Part shown: positions 27,663-35,305 of the stretch, one piece after another
How positions within the stretch are numbered: the first letter of the stretch is position 1
How the letters are laid out: each line of letters begins with the position of its first letter
DNA from: a virus
Reading direction: 5' to 3' (one strand)
IMG/VR virus record: IMGVR_UViG_3300042691_037989
Span: 1 to 57,133 of that record
DNA: 57,133 nt
Position numbers and translations under genes: made by a program
The notes under the pieces: model-generated
Seen by the model: only the letters and a program-made list of their open reading frames with translations
Told to the model about the DNA's origin: nothing
Database searches by the model: none

Positions 27663-28706
27663 TTACAGCTGAGTGGTCTCAGCGATTTCAGCATCCACTG
27701 TTGTTTCACGAGGATCAACGGTCATTGCTTGAAGAGCGTTGACGGTGGCTTCGAGAAGGTCGTTTTTCAAGTTATCGGCTTCTGCTGCCAGATCTCTTGC
27801 TGCAGTACTGATCTTGCCGACCTTAGTAAGAGTATCGGCAAGGGTATTTGCAGGGAAGCTGACGTGGCCGGGAGCAACAGTTGCAGATACTTGCAGGGAA
27901 TCAGCAGCAGCGTCATTCACAGGCAGCGGCATTTGTTCGATTTCCTCCACTTCGGATACGGGTACTTCTACTTCGGTGGTTGCCGAAATGGCACCTTCTG
28001 CAATCCGATCGTTCAGGACTTCCACGACTTCAGCGGGATCAACAGGTACATCCTGCTGAACCTCCATGTTGAGGTTCAGACCCATCACGCCAATAGCGAC
28101 ATCGTCTTGAGACTTGGCGTTGAGCATGGTGATCACCTCATCCAGTTCTGTCTGGAGCGCAGGGAAAGTTGGTGTGCCGGTAACATTGAGTTGGACGAGC
28201 TTCTCGAGGATCTGCGCCTCTTGGACAGCGCGGATGTTGTTGCCGAAGTTCTCACCGTCACGGTTCTTCAGCGCGGTGATGATCTCCTTTTCTCGAGGAG
28301 TTTGCTCATCCTCCGGCGTAAGAATCGCCAAGACGATCTCATCAGGGGTGATAGTTGTAGTTGCGCCGAGTCCAAAGTCAGCGTCAGTCATTGTTGGGAT
28401 AATGCCATTGATAAATGCCATTTCTGAAAGAAAGTTTTGGTGTGAAGAAAAGAATATTTTTCCTCCGGGTACATTGTTGTACCTTTTAGCGCACTGATTG
28501 TCCGCTAAACACATATAAACGTAATCGTACTTACATTTAAAGTGCTCGGAAAAGATGTTTGTAGCTGGGATTAGAGAAAAGAGTTTGTTTTTGGGTTTAG
28601 AATGAGTTAAAACTATTAGAGTTCCATCCCGAATTCTGAATCCGGGCCTGGGTTTATCTTCGGGATTAAATGCCCCGAAATAGGTATGTAGATCAATAAT
28701 CATCAT
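27663..28706 (-). CDS. Two-part acidic protein (347 aa)
   Basis: No family is recognised. The first ~95 residues (MMIIDLHTYFGAFN...GGKIFFSSHQNFLSE) are AT-rich, with Cys and aromatics. From MAFINGIIPTM (~28420) onward the sequence is GC-rich, Ala/Glu/Val-rich and acidic with helices (AARDLAAEADNLKNDLLE). The abrupt change at an in-frame ATG suggests a fusion of two genes or a second internal start. It overlaps the VWA gene stop by 14 nt and may be a partner of the MoxR/VWA pair. Confidence 0.55.
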   Translation of the reverse strand: MMIIDLHTYFGAFNPEDKPRPGFRIRDGTLIVLTHSKPKNKLFSLIPATNIFSEHFKCKYDYVYMCLADNQCAKRYNNVPGGKIFFSSHQNFLSEMAFINGIIPTMTDADFGLGATTTITPDEIVLAILTPEDEQTPREKEIITALKNRDGENFGNNIRAVQEAQILEKLVQLNVTGTPTFPALQTELDEVITMLNAKSQDDVAIGVMGLNLNMEVQQDVPVDPAEVVEVLNDRIAEGAISATTEVEVPVSEVEEIEQMPLPVNDAAADSLQVSATVAPGHVSFPANTLADTLTKVGKISTAARDLAAEADNLKNDLLEATVNALQAMTVDPRETTVDAEIAETTQL

Positions 28707-29847
28707 CTTCGTCTGGATCCAGTACATCAACAGTAATGTACTCACCACCGCTGCTCTCACAAAGAGATTTAAGGTCATAGTTTGCTAGACCTAAGCAGTA
28801 GCAGTGAATAGTCACTGGCATTTTTCTTGGGGACACGTAATCTTGACCATCGTTGATTATTAAAACGTTAGTCTCTGGAGATAGGGTAATGCCATCAACC
28901 ACGCCTGATTTTATGGAGGAACTTAACTCACTTAGAATTGAATCCAAATCAGTAGTACCACCACAACCAGTTCTAAAGGCATCTTTAAAGAACTCGACTG
29001 ACTTAGAGTCGTGCACTTCAAATAAAGTATCCCGAGTCTCCTCGAACGGTGCAACCAACAAACGTACGTTTCCTTTAAGGACTTCGTCGAACATTGCATT
29101 CAAAATGCTAAGCACTTTTTCAACAACATAAGCGACTGACATTGAGCCTGAGTCGTCTATAAGGACGATTAGGTCTCTCTTGCATTTACTTATTTTCATC
29201 GGAAGCTTTACTCTAAGCGTCTTGTCGATCAAATTTAAGAAAAATAGATCGTCCTCTAACGCAAAGTCTTCGTCAGTTATATAGTCAATGTCTTTATCTT
29301 TTTTATACTTTCGCTTTTTATACTTTACTTTAGGCTTGCCTTCTATAAGATCACTATTTACAGAACCCTTAATAAAATCAAGGAACTTAAAGTTATCCAC
29401 GATTTTGGGGATATCTGAAAAATAGCTTTTAGGTCTACCTACATTAGCTCTGTTGCCTTCAAAGAATCTGCCAAGAGGAGCTCCACCGGATTTTCCACCC
29501 GGATTGTCTTCGCCCTCTTGCTTATCAAATCCATCTATTTCTTCAGAGACTTTATTAGATTTCATTTTTACTTTATGCTGATTAGCGGTATTAGAAGCAA
29601 TATATTTAAGAGCAAATTTCGCTTTCTTATCAAAAGTCATGCCATTGTTTTTAAGCATTGGCAGTAAGTCAGCGAGAATTTCTTTGCTTTTTTTGTTCCC
29701 TTCAAACTTGGTTATAGCTTTTTTGGGATTCTCGAAAACTAAATGGCTCATTACGTCCAAAAAGTTATCGAATTCTTCCTTTTGAAAATGGTCTATATTG
29801 TACTTATTATATAAATCAGCAGCATTTCCACTAAAGGATGGGTGCAT
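28693..29847 (-). CDS. VWA-domain protein, partner of the MoxR-like ATPase
   Basis: 384 aa. The N-terminal half is helical with a flexible Gly-rich stretch; the C-terminal half is a von Willebrand A domain with a complete MIDAS: LIDDSGSMS (DxSxS), GCGGTTDLDS (Thr) and IINDGQDY (Asp). This arrangement resembles CoxE/ViaA-like cochaperones that work with MoxR ATPases. It ends at TGA just inside the next gene; reading on adds 9 residues to a TAA. Confidence 0.8.
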   Translation of the reverse strand: MHPSFSGNAADLYNKYNIDHFQKEEFDNFLDVMSHLVFENPKKAITKFEGNKKSKEILADLLPMLKNNGMTFDKKAKFALKYIASNTANQHKVKMKSNKVSEEIDGFDKQEGEDNPGGKSGGAPLGRFFEGNRANVGRPKSYFSDIPKIVDNFKFLDFIKGSVNSDLIEGKPKVKYKKRKYKKDKDIDYITDEDFALEDDLFFLNLIDKTLRVKLPMKISKCKRDLIVLIDDSGSMSVAYVVEKVLSILNAMFDEVLKGNVRLLVAPFEETRDTLFEVHDSKSVEFFKDAFRTGCGGTTDLDSILSELSSSIKSGVVDGITLSPETNVLIINDGQDYVSPRKMPVTIHCYCLGLANYDLKSLCESSGGEYITVDVLDPDEDDDY

Positions 29848-30868
29848 TTGGGAGAGTTGTTAACTTTTGGGTGAGTCTTTGGGAGATCTGGGATAATCTT
29901 TCGCTTGCCAACTCGAGTTGATTTGTGTACTCGCCGGTAAACGGAACGTCTCTGATAGTGGTTAGCAGCACGTTTGCGGTATTGAATTTCTGGATGGCCT
30001 GCATGCAATCGCTTTGCGTTCTCATTGTGCGCTCCATACTCTCTGCTTCAGACAGATTTGTGAGTATCTTTTGCAGAGTTTCCAGATACGGCATCATTTT
30101 CTCCATCTCGACGAATTTAGCGTGGAGATCTGAAGAGATACCGTTGAAGTTCTTCAGATATGCTGAGTTTCCAAGCTCTTTATAGGCTTGGTAAAATCGT
30201 ACAGCGCTACGAGGTGACATAAAGCCAGTAGAATTCACGAAAGCAGCAAATGTAGATACCAGCTTTGCTTGAGCATCAGCTATGCCCATAGAAGCAAACA
30301 TTCTATCGAATGACTCTGCTTCGTAGTTATTCCATTCGGACTTAACTACGTAGTGAAAGCGGTCTATAAAAGCTTTTTGTGAATCTGTCTTTGCCCACAC
30401 GTGTGGGTCTACATTGGTGCAGATAAACAAGCTTTCCATTCTGGATGGTACACACGTAAATCCGTTACAGTATTGTTTACGCGTAAGGGGATCGCGCATA
30501 CCGGGAGGAAAATCTTCTGGAAGGTCAAGGCCCTCCTCGAGAACGACTATTTTGAAATTATACATGATATTATTTGTTATGTAGGTCTTTATGCCTGTCT
30601 CTCTGTACGCCTTAGCGTCTGCGTAACCAATAAAATGGTCACTAGAAGACTCTGATGAACAGGCGTGAAGGAAAACTTCTGTATGATAGAATTCCTCACC
30701 TTTGAGTATTTTTATTGCCTCTTCTATTAGACCTGATTTAGCGTGACCGCCAAGACCGTATAGAATACAGTTCTTGTGGTTAACCAAAGACACAGAAACA
30801 GCTTCAACTGTCTCCGGTACATTTGGGTAACGCTCTATAAGAGCACTGATTAGTTCGTCTACTGACAT
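29831..30868 (-). CDS. MoxR-family AAA+ ATPase
   Basis: 345 aa. Walker A is GLGGHAKSG (G-x-x-G-x-A-K-S), Walker B FKIVVLEEGLDLP, sensor 1 SLFICTNVDPHV and an arginine-finger region AFIDRFHYVV, followed by a helical lid. The lysine-serine P-loop and the following VWA gene (17-nt overlap) are typical of MoxR/VWA chaperone pairs such as RavA-ViaA. The substrate in a phage is unknown. Confidence 0.78.
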   Translation of the reverse strand: MSVDELISALIERYPNVPETVEAVSVSLVNHKNCILYGLGGHAKSGLIEEAIKILKGEEFYHTEVFLHACSSESSSDHFIGYADAKAYRETGIKTYITNNIMYNFKIVVLEEGLDLPEDFPPGMRDPLTRKQYCNGFTCVPSRMESLFICTNVDPHVWAKTDSQKAFIDRFHYVVKSEWNNYEAESFDRMFASMGIADAQAKLVSTFAAFVNSTGFMSPRSAVRFYQAYKELGNSAYLKNFNGISSDLHAKFVEMEKMMPYLETLQKILTNLSEAESMERTMRTQSDCMQAIQKFNTANVLLTTIRDVPFTGEYTNQLELASERLSQISQRLTQKLTTLPNAPIL

Positions 30869-30883
30869 TTTTTGATTTTATAA

Positions 30884-30902
30884 GGGGGGAATAAATCCCC
30901 CC
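30884..30902 (-). terminator. Terminator directly after a TGA stop
   Basis: GGGGGG (30884-30889) pairs with CCCCCC (30897-30902), starting 6 nt after the TGA of the lysin gene; the minus strand continues TTATAAAATC. Its position supports TGA as a true stop there. Confidence 0.75.
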
Positions 30903-30908
30903 GTGAAC

Positions 30909-31733
30909 TCAATATTGATCCAAGTTGTGCTTCTCTATAATAGAGATGAGGGTTTGAGCATAATGAGGCGCTGTAGCATAACGGCAACGCTTCAACCCAT
31001 AAGCCCATTTTTTGTAATCGTTTCCGTGCTTCTTTAGAGACCCGTATCTTTTGCCAGATAGAAGTTCAGCGTAAGCAGTAAACGCAGCTTGGGCGGTTTG
31101 ATACCGGTAGAATCTGTCGTTTTTGTGATCATCTGGATGTTGTATGCAGTGACCTTTCTGACATCTTTTTCCAAAACATTTCATCGCAAAATAGTTGTGG
31201 AATTGCGACAGTTTGTTTGTTCCGGATCCAGATTCCAAAAGCGCTTGCCCTACAGAAATAGCTATGGGAATACCATAATCTTCTTGAATTTTCTTTGCAA
31301 AAGGCAGAGCGTATTTGATGAATGCAGCCGGTCTTGCTTGTTTTGGGAGTAACAAAAAATTCGGCTTACCGGCAGAAAAGACCTCTATTGTTCTTTTTAT
31401 AACCTTAGGAGGTTTTTTATAAACAATGCGGCCTTTTTCGGCAGGTTTGAGCTTTCTGCTGACAGATGCTTCTGCCCTTGGAATTGTTTTGGGCTCCACA
31501 ACTTCTTCCTGAACAGGGATTACAGATTCCACAAGTGGAGGAACTGTTTTTTCCAGAGAATCCAGTGCTTCAGCTGGAATTTCGGTGTTCTCTTTTGATT
31601 TGGGTTCTGTCCGCATAATGAGGACTGCCAGAGTTATAACCATGCAAAATGCTATGGCGCTGCTGGCTGATGTTTTAGGTTCTTTCGTAACCGTTTTTTG
31701 CACCACAGGGGGTTGCCATTTTTGTATTGACAT
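30909..31733 (-). CDS. Second membrane-anchored glucosaminidase (GH73-type)
   Basis: 274 aa. A membrane segment (SSAIAFCMVITLAVLIM) is followed by a long Pro/Glu/Lys linker (~45-120) that could span the periplasm, then FIKYALPFAKKIQEDYGIP, VGQALLESGSGTNKLSQF and NYFAMKCF, the FlgJ/GH73 catalytic pattern, and FYRYQTAQAAFTAYAELL. Four cysteines in the loop may form disulfides. It ends with TGA directly before a terminator hairpin; the standard code fits. Confidence 0.82.
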   Translation of the reverse strand: MSIQKWQPPVVQKTVTKEPKTSASSAIAFCMVITLAVLIMRTEPKSKENTEIPAEALDSLEKTVPPLVESVIPVQEEVVEPKTIPRAEASVSRKLKPAEKGRIVYKKPPKVIKRTIEVFSAGKPNFLLLPKQARPAAFIKYALPFAKKIQEDYGIPIAISVGQALLESGSGTNKLSQFHNYFAMKCFGKRCQKGHCIQHPDDHKNDRFYRYQTAQAAFTAYAELLSGKRYGSLKKHGNDYKKWAYGLKRCRYATAPHYAQTLISIIEKHNLDQY

Positions 31734-31759
31734 ACGGCGAGTTTTTTATTGGTGAAATT

Positions 31760-31828
31760 AAAAAGCCCACTACTACTAAAACCCAATACAGGAACGGTAC
31801 TGTATTGTAGGGGAGAAATAGTGTGGGC
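31760..31828 (-). terminator. Long terminator hairpin
   Basis: On the minus strand GCCCAC pairs with GTGGGC, with an inner 8-bp stem CAATACAG/CTGTATTG, followed by TTTTTAATTT. It lies after the TAG at 31835. Confidence 0.8.
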
Positions 31829-31834
31829 AACAAC

Positions 31835-32140
31835 CTAATTTTCATCGGGCTGTTTACCGTTCTTGGACCATGTGTTTTGCGCTCTTTCGCGCATTTTCTT
31901 GAGTTCTTGATACTCGTCAAAGAGAATTTTGAACTGTTCATAGGCGTTCGGGTAGTCGCGTTCGGGGAGCTCAAGTAGTGAAAGAACTTTGTCTCTTACC
32001 CGTTGCATTGCATCGGTAAACGTCGGTTCCGGAAGAGCTTTGCTTTTCTTTGATAGCATTGCTGATATGAGTATCGCAATTACTACCGCGCCGATAGAAA
32101 GAATCATGAATTCTTCCTCAGTGAGATTTATTTCTTGCAT
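31835..32140 (-). CDS. Small membrane protein with a coiled tail (101 aa)
   Basis: One membrane segment (MILSIGAVVIAILISAML) then a charged helical domain (FTDAMQRVRDKVLSLLEL, ILFDEYQELKKMRERAQ). It overlaps the upstream 53-aa gene by 13 nt. A role in lysis (spanin- or holin-like) is possible given the adjacent lysin, but this is only inference. Confidence 0.6.
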   Translation of the reverse strand: MQEINLTEEEFMILSIGAVVIAILISAMLSKKSKALPEPTFTDAMQRVRDKVLSLLELPERDYPNAYEQFKILFDEYQELKKMRERAQNTWSKNGKQPDEN

Positions 32141-32289
32141 CTTCTTAGAATTTTGTTAAAGACGTGAGAAAATACGTGCTGGTAGTTACTGTAAAGTACA
32201 ATTACAAACCAAGCAATTCCAACTGCAGTCACTATAGCATCTGCGTAGATAGCAAAGTACTGCTCTTTAGTTATGGAAATTTTATCCAT
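32128..32289 (-). CDS. Very small membrane protein (53 aa)
   Basis: ATG 32289 to TAA: a short polar start, one membrane segment (DAIVTAVGIAWFVIVLYS) and a basic tail (KILRRCKK), giving a topology like small holins. It overlaps the next gene. It lies back to back with the rightward promoter at 32326. Confidence 0.55.
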   Translation of the reverse strand: MDKISITKEQYFAIYADAIVTAVGIAWFVIVLYSNYQHVFSHVFNKILRRCKK

Positions 32290-32325
32290 TGGCTTAGAAT
32301 TTTGTTAAAAAAGTTGACAAAAAAC

Positions 32326-32356
32326 TTGCTTTTTGTATTTTAATTTTGTATCTTTG
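32326..32356 (+). promoter_or_regulatory. Bacteroidota-type promoter for the first structured RNA
   Basis: TTG (32326-32328), 20 nt, then TATCTTTG (32349-32356), matching the Bacteroidota primary-sigma consensus. No coding gene follows on this strand. Confidence 0.75.
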
Positions 32357-32725
32357 CGCCTGTATTACTAGGACGTTGGAAATCCTAGTTCACCCCTACA
32401 TCACCCTTCGGTAAGGTCAAGAGGGGGGTTAGAAGTCGGATTACCTCTGAATTGAGGGTTTTCTCCGATAGATACGAAACTAAACTACATACAGCCTACA
32501 GTGAGTTACAATTAGCTTGGGTATGACCCATGAAGCCAACCAGGTACGTGTCGTAAGGAAACTTACTAATCGTGGCGTTGTTGCTCTAACGATAAAGAGT
32601 ATTACGATTGTAACGAGGTTTTCGTTGCACTGCTGTAGATGTACCCCGGACAAGGAGGATCAAGTTGTAGTTGTGAAAGAAGATAAGGCTTACCCTTAAG
32701 AGTCCCTGAAAGTGGGACAGGGGAT
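32357..32725 (+). ncRNA. Large structured RNA, copy 1
   Basis: No plausible gene exists on the plus strand here. Stems visible: ACTAGGA/TCCTAGT (32367-32389), CCCCT/AGGGG with an inner CCTT/AAGG (32393-32426), TCGGA/TCCGA enclosing CCTC/GAGG (32436-32468), GGGT/ACCC, GTAAG-GAAA-CTTAC, CTCT/AGAG, AACGA/TCGTT, a closing GGTAC/GTACC, and GTCCC/GGGAC at the end. It shares five short blocks in order with the RNA at 39.8 kb. The 3' end is uncertain; no clear U-tract. Confidence 0.65.
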
Positions 32726-32733
32726 ACCTATAT

Positions 32734-32919
32734 CTAGAGGGGAAGTTTGTTAAAGATGAAGGATGTAATTGGAGCCGAAATAAATTTGACAACTAAAACC
32801 AACATAATAACAAAGAAAACATCATTGTCTCTCATAGAAGAATGCCAAATGAAATGTGCAAGCATTCCAATTGGAATCATTCCTATTATAACGGCAATTA
32901 AAAATTTGAGTTTTTTCAT
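32734..32919 (-). CDS. Small membrane protein (61 aa)
   Basis: Two membrane segments (KFLIAVIIGMIPIGMLAHF and FFVIMLVLVVKFISAP). Last gene of a chain of tiny membrane genes linked by ATGA overlaps; it stops (TAG) facing the end of the plus-strand RNA. No family is recognised. Confidence 0.6.
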   Translation of the reverse strand: MKKLKFLIAVIIGMIPIGMLAHFIWHSSMRDNDVFFVIMLVLVVKFISAPITSFIFNKLPL

Positions 32920-33005
32920 GCCACAATGAGTTTTTCTGTTTGAAACAATTCTGCGAAAGGGTTAAAGAACCCGCAAAGAAATCCGAGTGCGATTGCAATA
33001 ATCAT
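32916..33005 (-). CDS. Tiny membrane protein (29 aa)
   Basis: Sequence begins MIIAIALGFLCGFFNPF, one membrane helix plus a short tail. It starts and ends in ATGA overlaps with its neighbours, which is the main support for its being real and for TGA being a stop. Confidence 0.5.
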   Translation of the reverse strand: MIIAIALGFLCGFFNPFAELFQTEKLIVA

Positions 33006-33115
33006 TGTTTTCTTTTTTTAATGTGTGAAACAAATTTGTGGATGCCAACTGCAATTATGATTGCGGTAATAAGAATCCACAGGTGAAAAAGAAATGTTGT
33101 AAACTCGCTTTTCAT
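33002..33115 (-). CDS. Tiny membrane protein (37 aa)
   Basis: One membrane helix (LFHLWILITAIIIAVGIH) and a basic tail (SHIKKRKQ). Trp is coded TGG here. ATGA overlaps on both sides. Confidence 0.5.
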   Translation of the reverse strand: MKSEFTTFLFHLWILITAIIIAVGIHKFVSHIKKRKQ

Positions 33116-33312
33116 CGGTCAAACTTTTTAGAAAGATAATCTAATAAAGCGAGGACTATTTTGTGTGATGTAAAACCTGCAAAGAGAAGACAAATACCAA
33201 AAACGCAAAAGTTTCTGCTTTGAAGAATGTACATACACAAAAGAGTTATACTTCCAGTTAGAAATGCCCAGAAGCAAATTACTCCTAAGGAAGCTATGCA
33301 ATATTTATTCAT
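33112..33312 (-). CDS. Small membrane protein (66 aa)
   Basis: Two membrane segments (SLGVICFWAFLTGSITLLCM and FCVFGICLLFAGF) and a basic end. Stop TGA overlaps the next ATG as ATGA. No family is recognised. Confidence 0.6.
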   Translation of the reverse strand: MNKYCIASLGVICFWAFLTGSITLLCMYILQSRNFCVFGICLLFAGFTSHKIVLALLDYLSKKFDR

Positions 33313-33587
33313 ACGTATTTACTGTAGTCAAAGTTAGGGTCAATAAAATTTTTGTAGATCATAAGCCCAATGCGTTTTACGATTCTTATAGCTAGCATTA
33401 CTTTAATGACAACTAGTAAGTCGTAAAGAAGTGGGTAAGTTGTTGTGCGAAATTGAAAACCATATTCTTCAAATAGAAATTCAAAGAAACTTCCTTCAAT
33501 TATGCACATTGTGCCGTAAAATAAGGCGGCCAACAAAAGTCCCAAAATCATTACAATTTTGAGAATGAAATCAGCAAATTTTTCCAT
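33309..33587 (-). CDS. Membrane protein (92 aa)
   Basis: Hydrophobic segments IVMILGLLLAALFYGTMCII and LYDLLVVIKVMLAIRIV with a polar loop between. Stop TGA in an ATGA overlap. No family is recognised. Confidence 0.6.
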   Translation of the reverse strand: MEKFADFILKIVMILGLLLAALFYGTMCIIEGSFFEFLFEEYGFQFRTTTYPLLYDLLVVIKVMLAIRIVKRIGLMIYKNFIDPNFDYSKYV

Positions 33588-33744
33588 CGTTCCTTAAAAA
33601 TGTACCCAATCCGAAAAGGAAAAGGTAGGTGAACAATTGTTCTGCTGTAAAGTTGTCAAAAGCATGCTTAATAGCAGCACCGACAATTGCAGCGGTAAAA
33701 AGATGAAAGGTGTTAAACCTCTTCACATAAAGGAGTTTCAGCAT
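33571..33744 (-). CDS. Small membrane protein (57 aa)
   Basis: MLKLLYVKRFNTFHLFTAAI leads into a short hydrophobic protein with LFTYLFLFGLGTFL. It starts directly after the TGA of the previous gene (TGAATG) and ends at TGA, overlapping the next gene by 17 nt. Too short for standard ORF lists. Confidence 0.5.
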   Translation of the reverse strand: MLKLLYVKRFNTFHLFTAAIVGAAIKHAFDNFTAEQLFTYLFLFGLGTFLRNDGKIC

Positions 33745-34092
33745 TCAGAAAATTTTATTTTGTTTACAAAACTCTACTGCTTCCTGTAAAGAGGCAGCGT
33801 AGAAAGATTTCGGTGAGTTTGAATTACTTGGCCGTATAGTGTCTCCAACTACAGTATAAAAGTTTGGCGCATTGTGTTCAGAAATTGACATATATTTTTG
33901 ATATATCATTTCCGGCGTTTGCAAAACTTTATATTCTCTAGCAAATTGACGTATTATAAAAAGCGTTGAAGATGCATCAGAATCGTTTAAAAACGAGACG
34001 AGTGAGTATAGTACGCCAATGCTAAAATAAAAGCTCTGAGAGGCCTTTAAATCAGCGACAAGTACATTCTTTTGGAAGTTCATGTTGTTCAA
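33745..34092 (-). CDS. Hypothetical protein (115 aa)
   Basis: No family is recognised. Helical start (DLKASQSFYFSIGVLYSLVS), then a C-terminal part ending SFYAASLQEAVEFCKQNKIF, like a small alpha/beta domain. First gene of the small membrane-protein chain; stop TGA abuts the next ATG. Confidence 0.55.
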   Translation of the reverse strand: MNNMNFQKNVLVADLKASQSFYFSIGVLYSLVSFLNDSDASSTLFIIRQFAREYKVLQTPEMIYQKYMSISEHNAPNFYTVVGDTIRPSNSNSPKSFYAASLQEAVEFCKQNKIF

Positions 34093-34152
34093 AAGATTAA
34101 GGGAGACAACATTACATCATCCCCCTTATGAAAACAATTCAAACTGGTTTTT

Positions 34153-34758
34153 TTATCTTTCCCATATAGGGCTGAAGATATTCCAAAGAAGCACCGCGTT
34201 TTCGGATGTACCCATTGCATAAACAGATCTTCCAATGCAGTCTATTGCTTGTAGAGAAAACTCTCCGTAGCGATAAACTAAACGCACTGTAGTTTCGGGA
34301 TGTGATTGATGGGAGTCATCCCAATAACATTCTCCCCATTCAAATTGATAGAAAATGGAGGCAGAACGCGGGTGTTCAATACGTATCACAATATTCGGAT
34401 CGGTGTAGACTGCAGATATTCCAATGGAATCTGAGTCTTCTTCTTTACTGTGCATTACAAAAACCCCATTTTTTAAGTCTAGGGAAAAGTTTGCAGGCCA
34501 GTGTACCCAATCAACATCTTGGATTGTCAGGGAGTCTGTAATAAATTGGCCGATTTGGCGTAAATCGCCGTAGGCTTGTGCTGTATAAGAATGAGCGATA
34601 ACAGTATCACCCATTTTTTCAGCGGTGTGGATAGTGTATTCTTCTCCCAAAGAATTCTGGGAATAAGAAGATACACCGATTTGGATTGTTGACTTATCGG
34701 ACTGTGCCGAGACCAGAAGGGGGAAAAATCCCATCAAGATAAAGAAAAACAGTTTCAT
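34153..34758 (-). CDS. Secreted protein (201 aa)
   Basis: I chose the ATG giving MKLFFFILMGFFPLLVSAQS, a clear signal peptide with a VSA-Q cleavage site; a longer frame upstream buries it. The mature part is beta-rich (NVVIR-like strands, YQFEWGECYWDDSHQSH). Many Trp codons are TGG. No family is recognised. It overlaps the upstream gene by 65 nt and ends before a weak hairpin. Confidence 0.65.
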   Translation of the reverse strand: MKLFFFILMGFFPLLVSAQSDKSTIQIGVSSYSQNSLGEEYTIHTAEKMGDTVIAHSYTAQAYGDLRQIGQFITDSLTIQDVDWVHWPANFSLDLKNGVFVMHSKEEDSDSIGISAVYTDPNIVIRIEHPRSASIFYQFEWGECYWDDSHQSHPETTVRLVYRYGEFSLQAIDCIGRSVYAMGTSENAVLLWNIFSPIWER

Positions 34759-34963
34759 TTTTTGCCTGTTTATAAATGATTGAATCTTTCTTACAAAGAT
34801 ATATGTATTCACTATCGAATACATAATAATCAGTGTCAGAAATTATTGTGTCAGGGATTAAAGTTGTATTAGTTTTTCTTGGGATAGAGTTTATTATAAG
34901 AGCGATGCCCGCTATACCAATTGCGAACATCATCAAAGCCGTGAATTTATCTATTGCTTTCAT
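34694..34963 (-). CDS. Membrane-anchored hypothetical protein (89 aa)
   Basis: N-terminal membrane segment (ALMMFAIGIAGIALIINSI) and a small soluble part (YYVFDSEYIYLCKKDS). No family is recognised. It starts directly downstream of the tRNA-like element on the same strand. Confidence 0.55.
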   Translation of the reverse strand: MKAIDKFTALMMFAIGIAGIALIINSIPRKTNTTLIPDTIISDTDYYVFDSEYIYLCKKDSIIYKQAKNETVFLYLDGIFPPSGLGTVR

Positions 34964-34964
34964 G

Positions 34965-35048
34965 CCCCGGTAATGGGAGTCGAACCCACAATTTGTTTTG
35001 TAAAGCGTGCGAACACTGAGTTACATTACAAACCACCTGTGTACCGGG
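34965..35048 (-). ncRNA. tRNA-like element without a readable anticodon arm
   Basis: CCCGGTA pairs with TACCGGG (7-bp acceptor), the T arm is GTGGG-TTCGACT-CCCAT, and a G follows as discriminator. Between them there is no normal D or anticodon arm; instead TGTAA/TTACA and AGTGT-TCGC-ACGCT form one long arm. It may be a decayed tRNA or a tRNA-like structure similar in plan to the tRNA part of tmRNA. No amino acid can be assigned. Confidence 0.5.
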
Positions 35049-35052
35049 AAAA

Positions 35053-35180
35053 TGCCCCCACAATCTTACGACTACAAGGGCAAACTAAAACCTTACATCA
35101 GCATCCGCTGTTTTTCAACAGTGGTATGACAATAAAACAGCTTCAATGAAAATACTCCCCTATCTTACGACAGAAGAGTA
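35053..35180 (-). repeat. Two copies of a GUAA-tetraloop hairpin motif
   Basis: Minus-strand hairpins TGCCC...GGGCA (35053-35082) and TACTC...GAGTA (35153-35180) both present GTCGTAAGAT in the loop, which can fold as GUC-GUAA-GAU, and both are followed by ATTTTC. A third copy lies upstream of the UCA tRNA at 43380-43406. Confidence 0.5.
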
Positions 35181-35261
35181 GTATCTAAACCTTTCGTTAT
35201 GCTAGATCCTGATGTGCCCTCTCTTTAGAAGACATTACCAGAATTTCTTAATTCAAAAGAA

Positions 35262-35293
35262 GCTCCCCCACTTTACTTTTAAAGCGAAGGAGC
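35262..35293 (-). terminator. Terminator after the 49-aa lipoprotein gene
   Basis: On the minus strand GCTCCTTCGCTTT pairs with AAAGTGGGGGAGC (13 bp with G-U pairs), followed by TTCTTTTG. The stem starts 12 nt after the TGA at 35306. Confidence 0.8.
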
Positions 35294-35305
35294 AGCCAAC
35301 CATCG

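Noticed and set aside
27729-28427. 232-codon plus-strand frame opposite the acidic protein
   Set aside because: Low-complexity mirror of the Ala/Glu-rich minus-strand gene, with no plausible promoter or leader.
32517-32699. Plus-strand 60-codon frame within the first structured RNA
   Set aside because: It runs through several stems shared with the second RNA, has no leader and no protein-like composition.
34965-35048. Ordinary tRNA-Val or tRNA-Thr
   Set aside because: Loops resembling TAC or TGT anticodons lack a pairing stem; only acceptor and T arms are sound.
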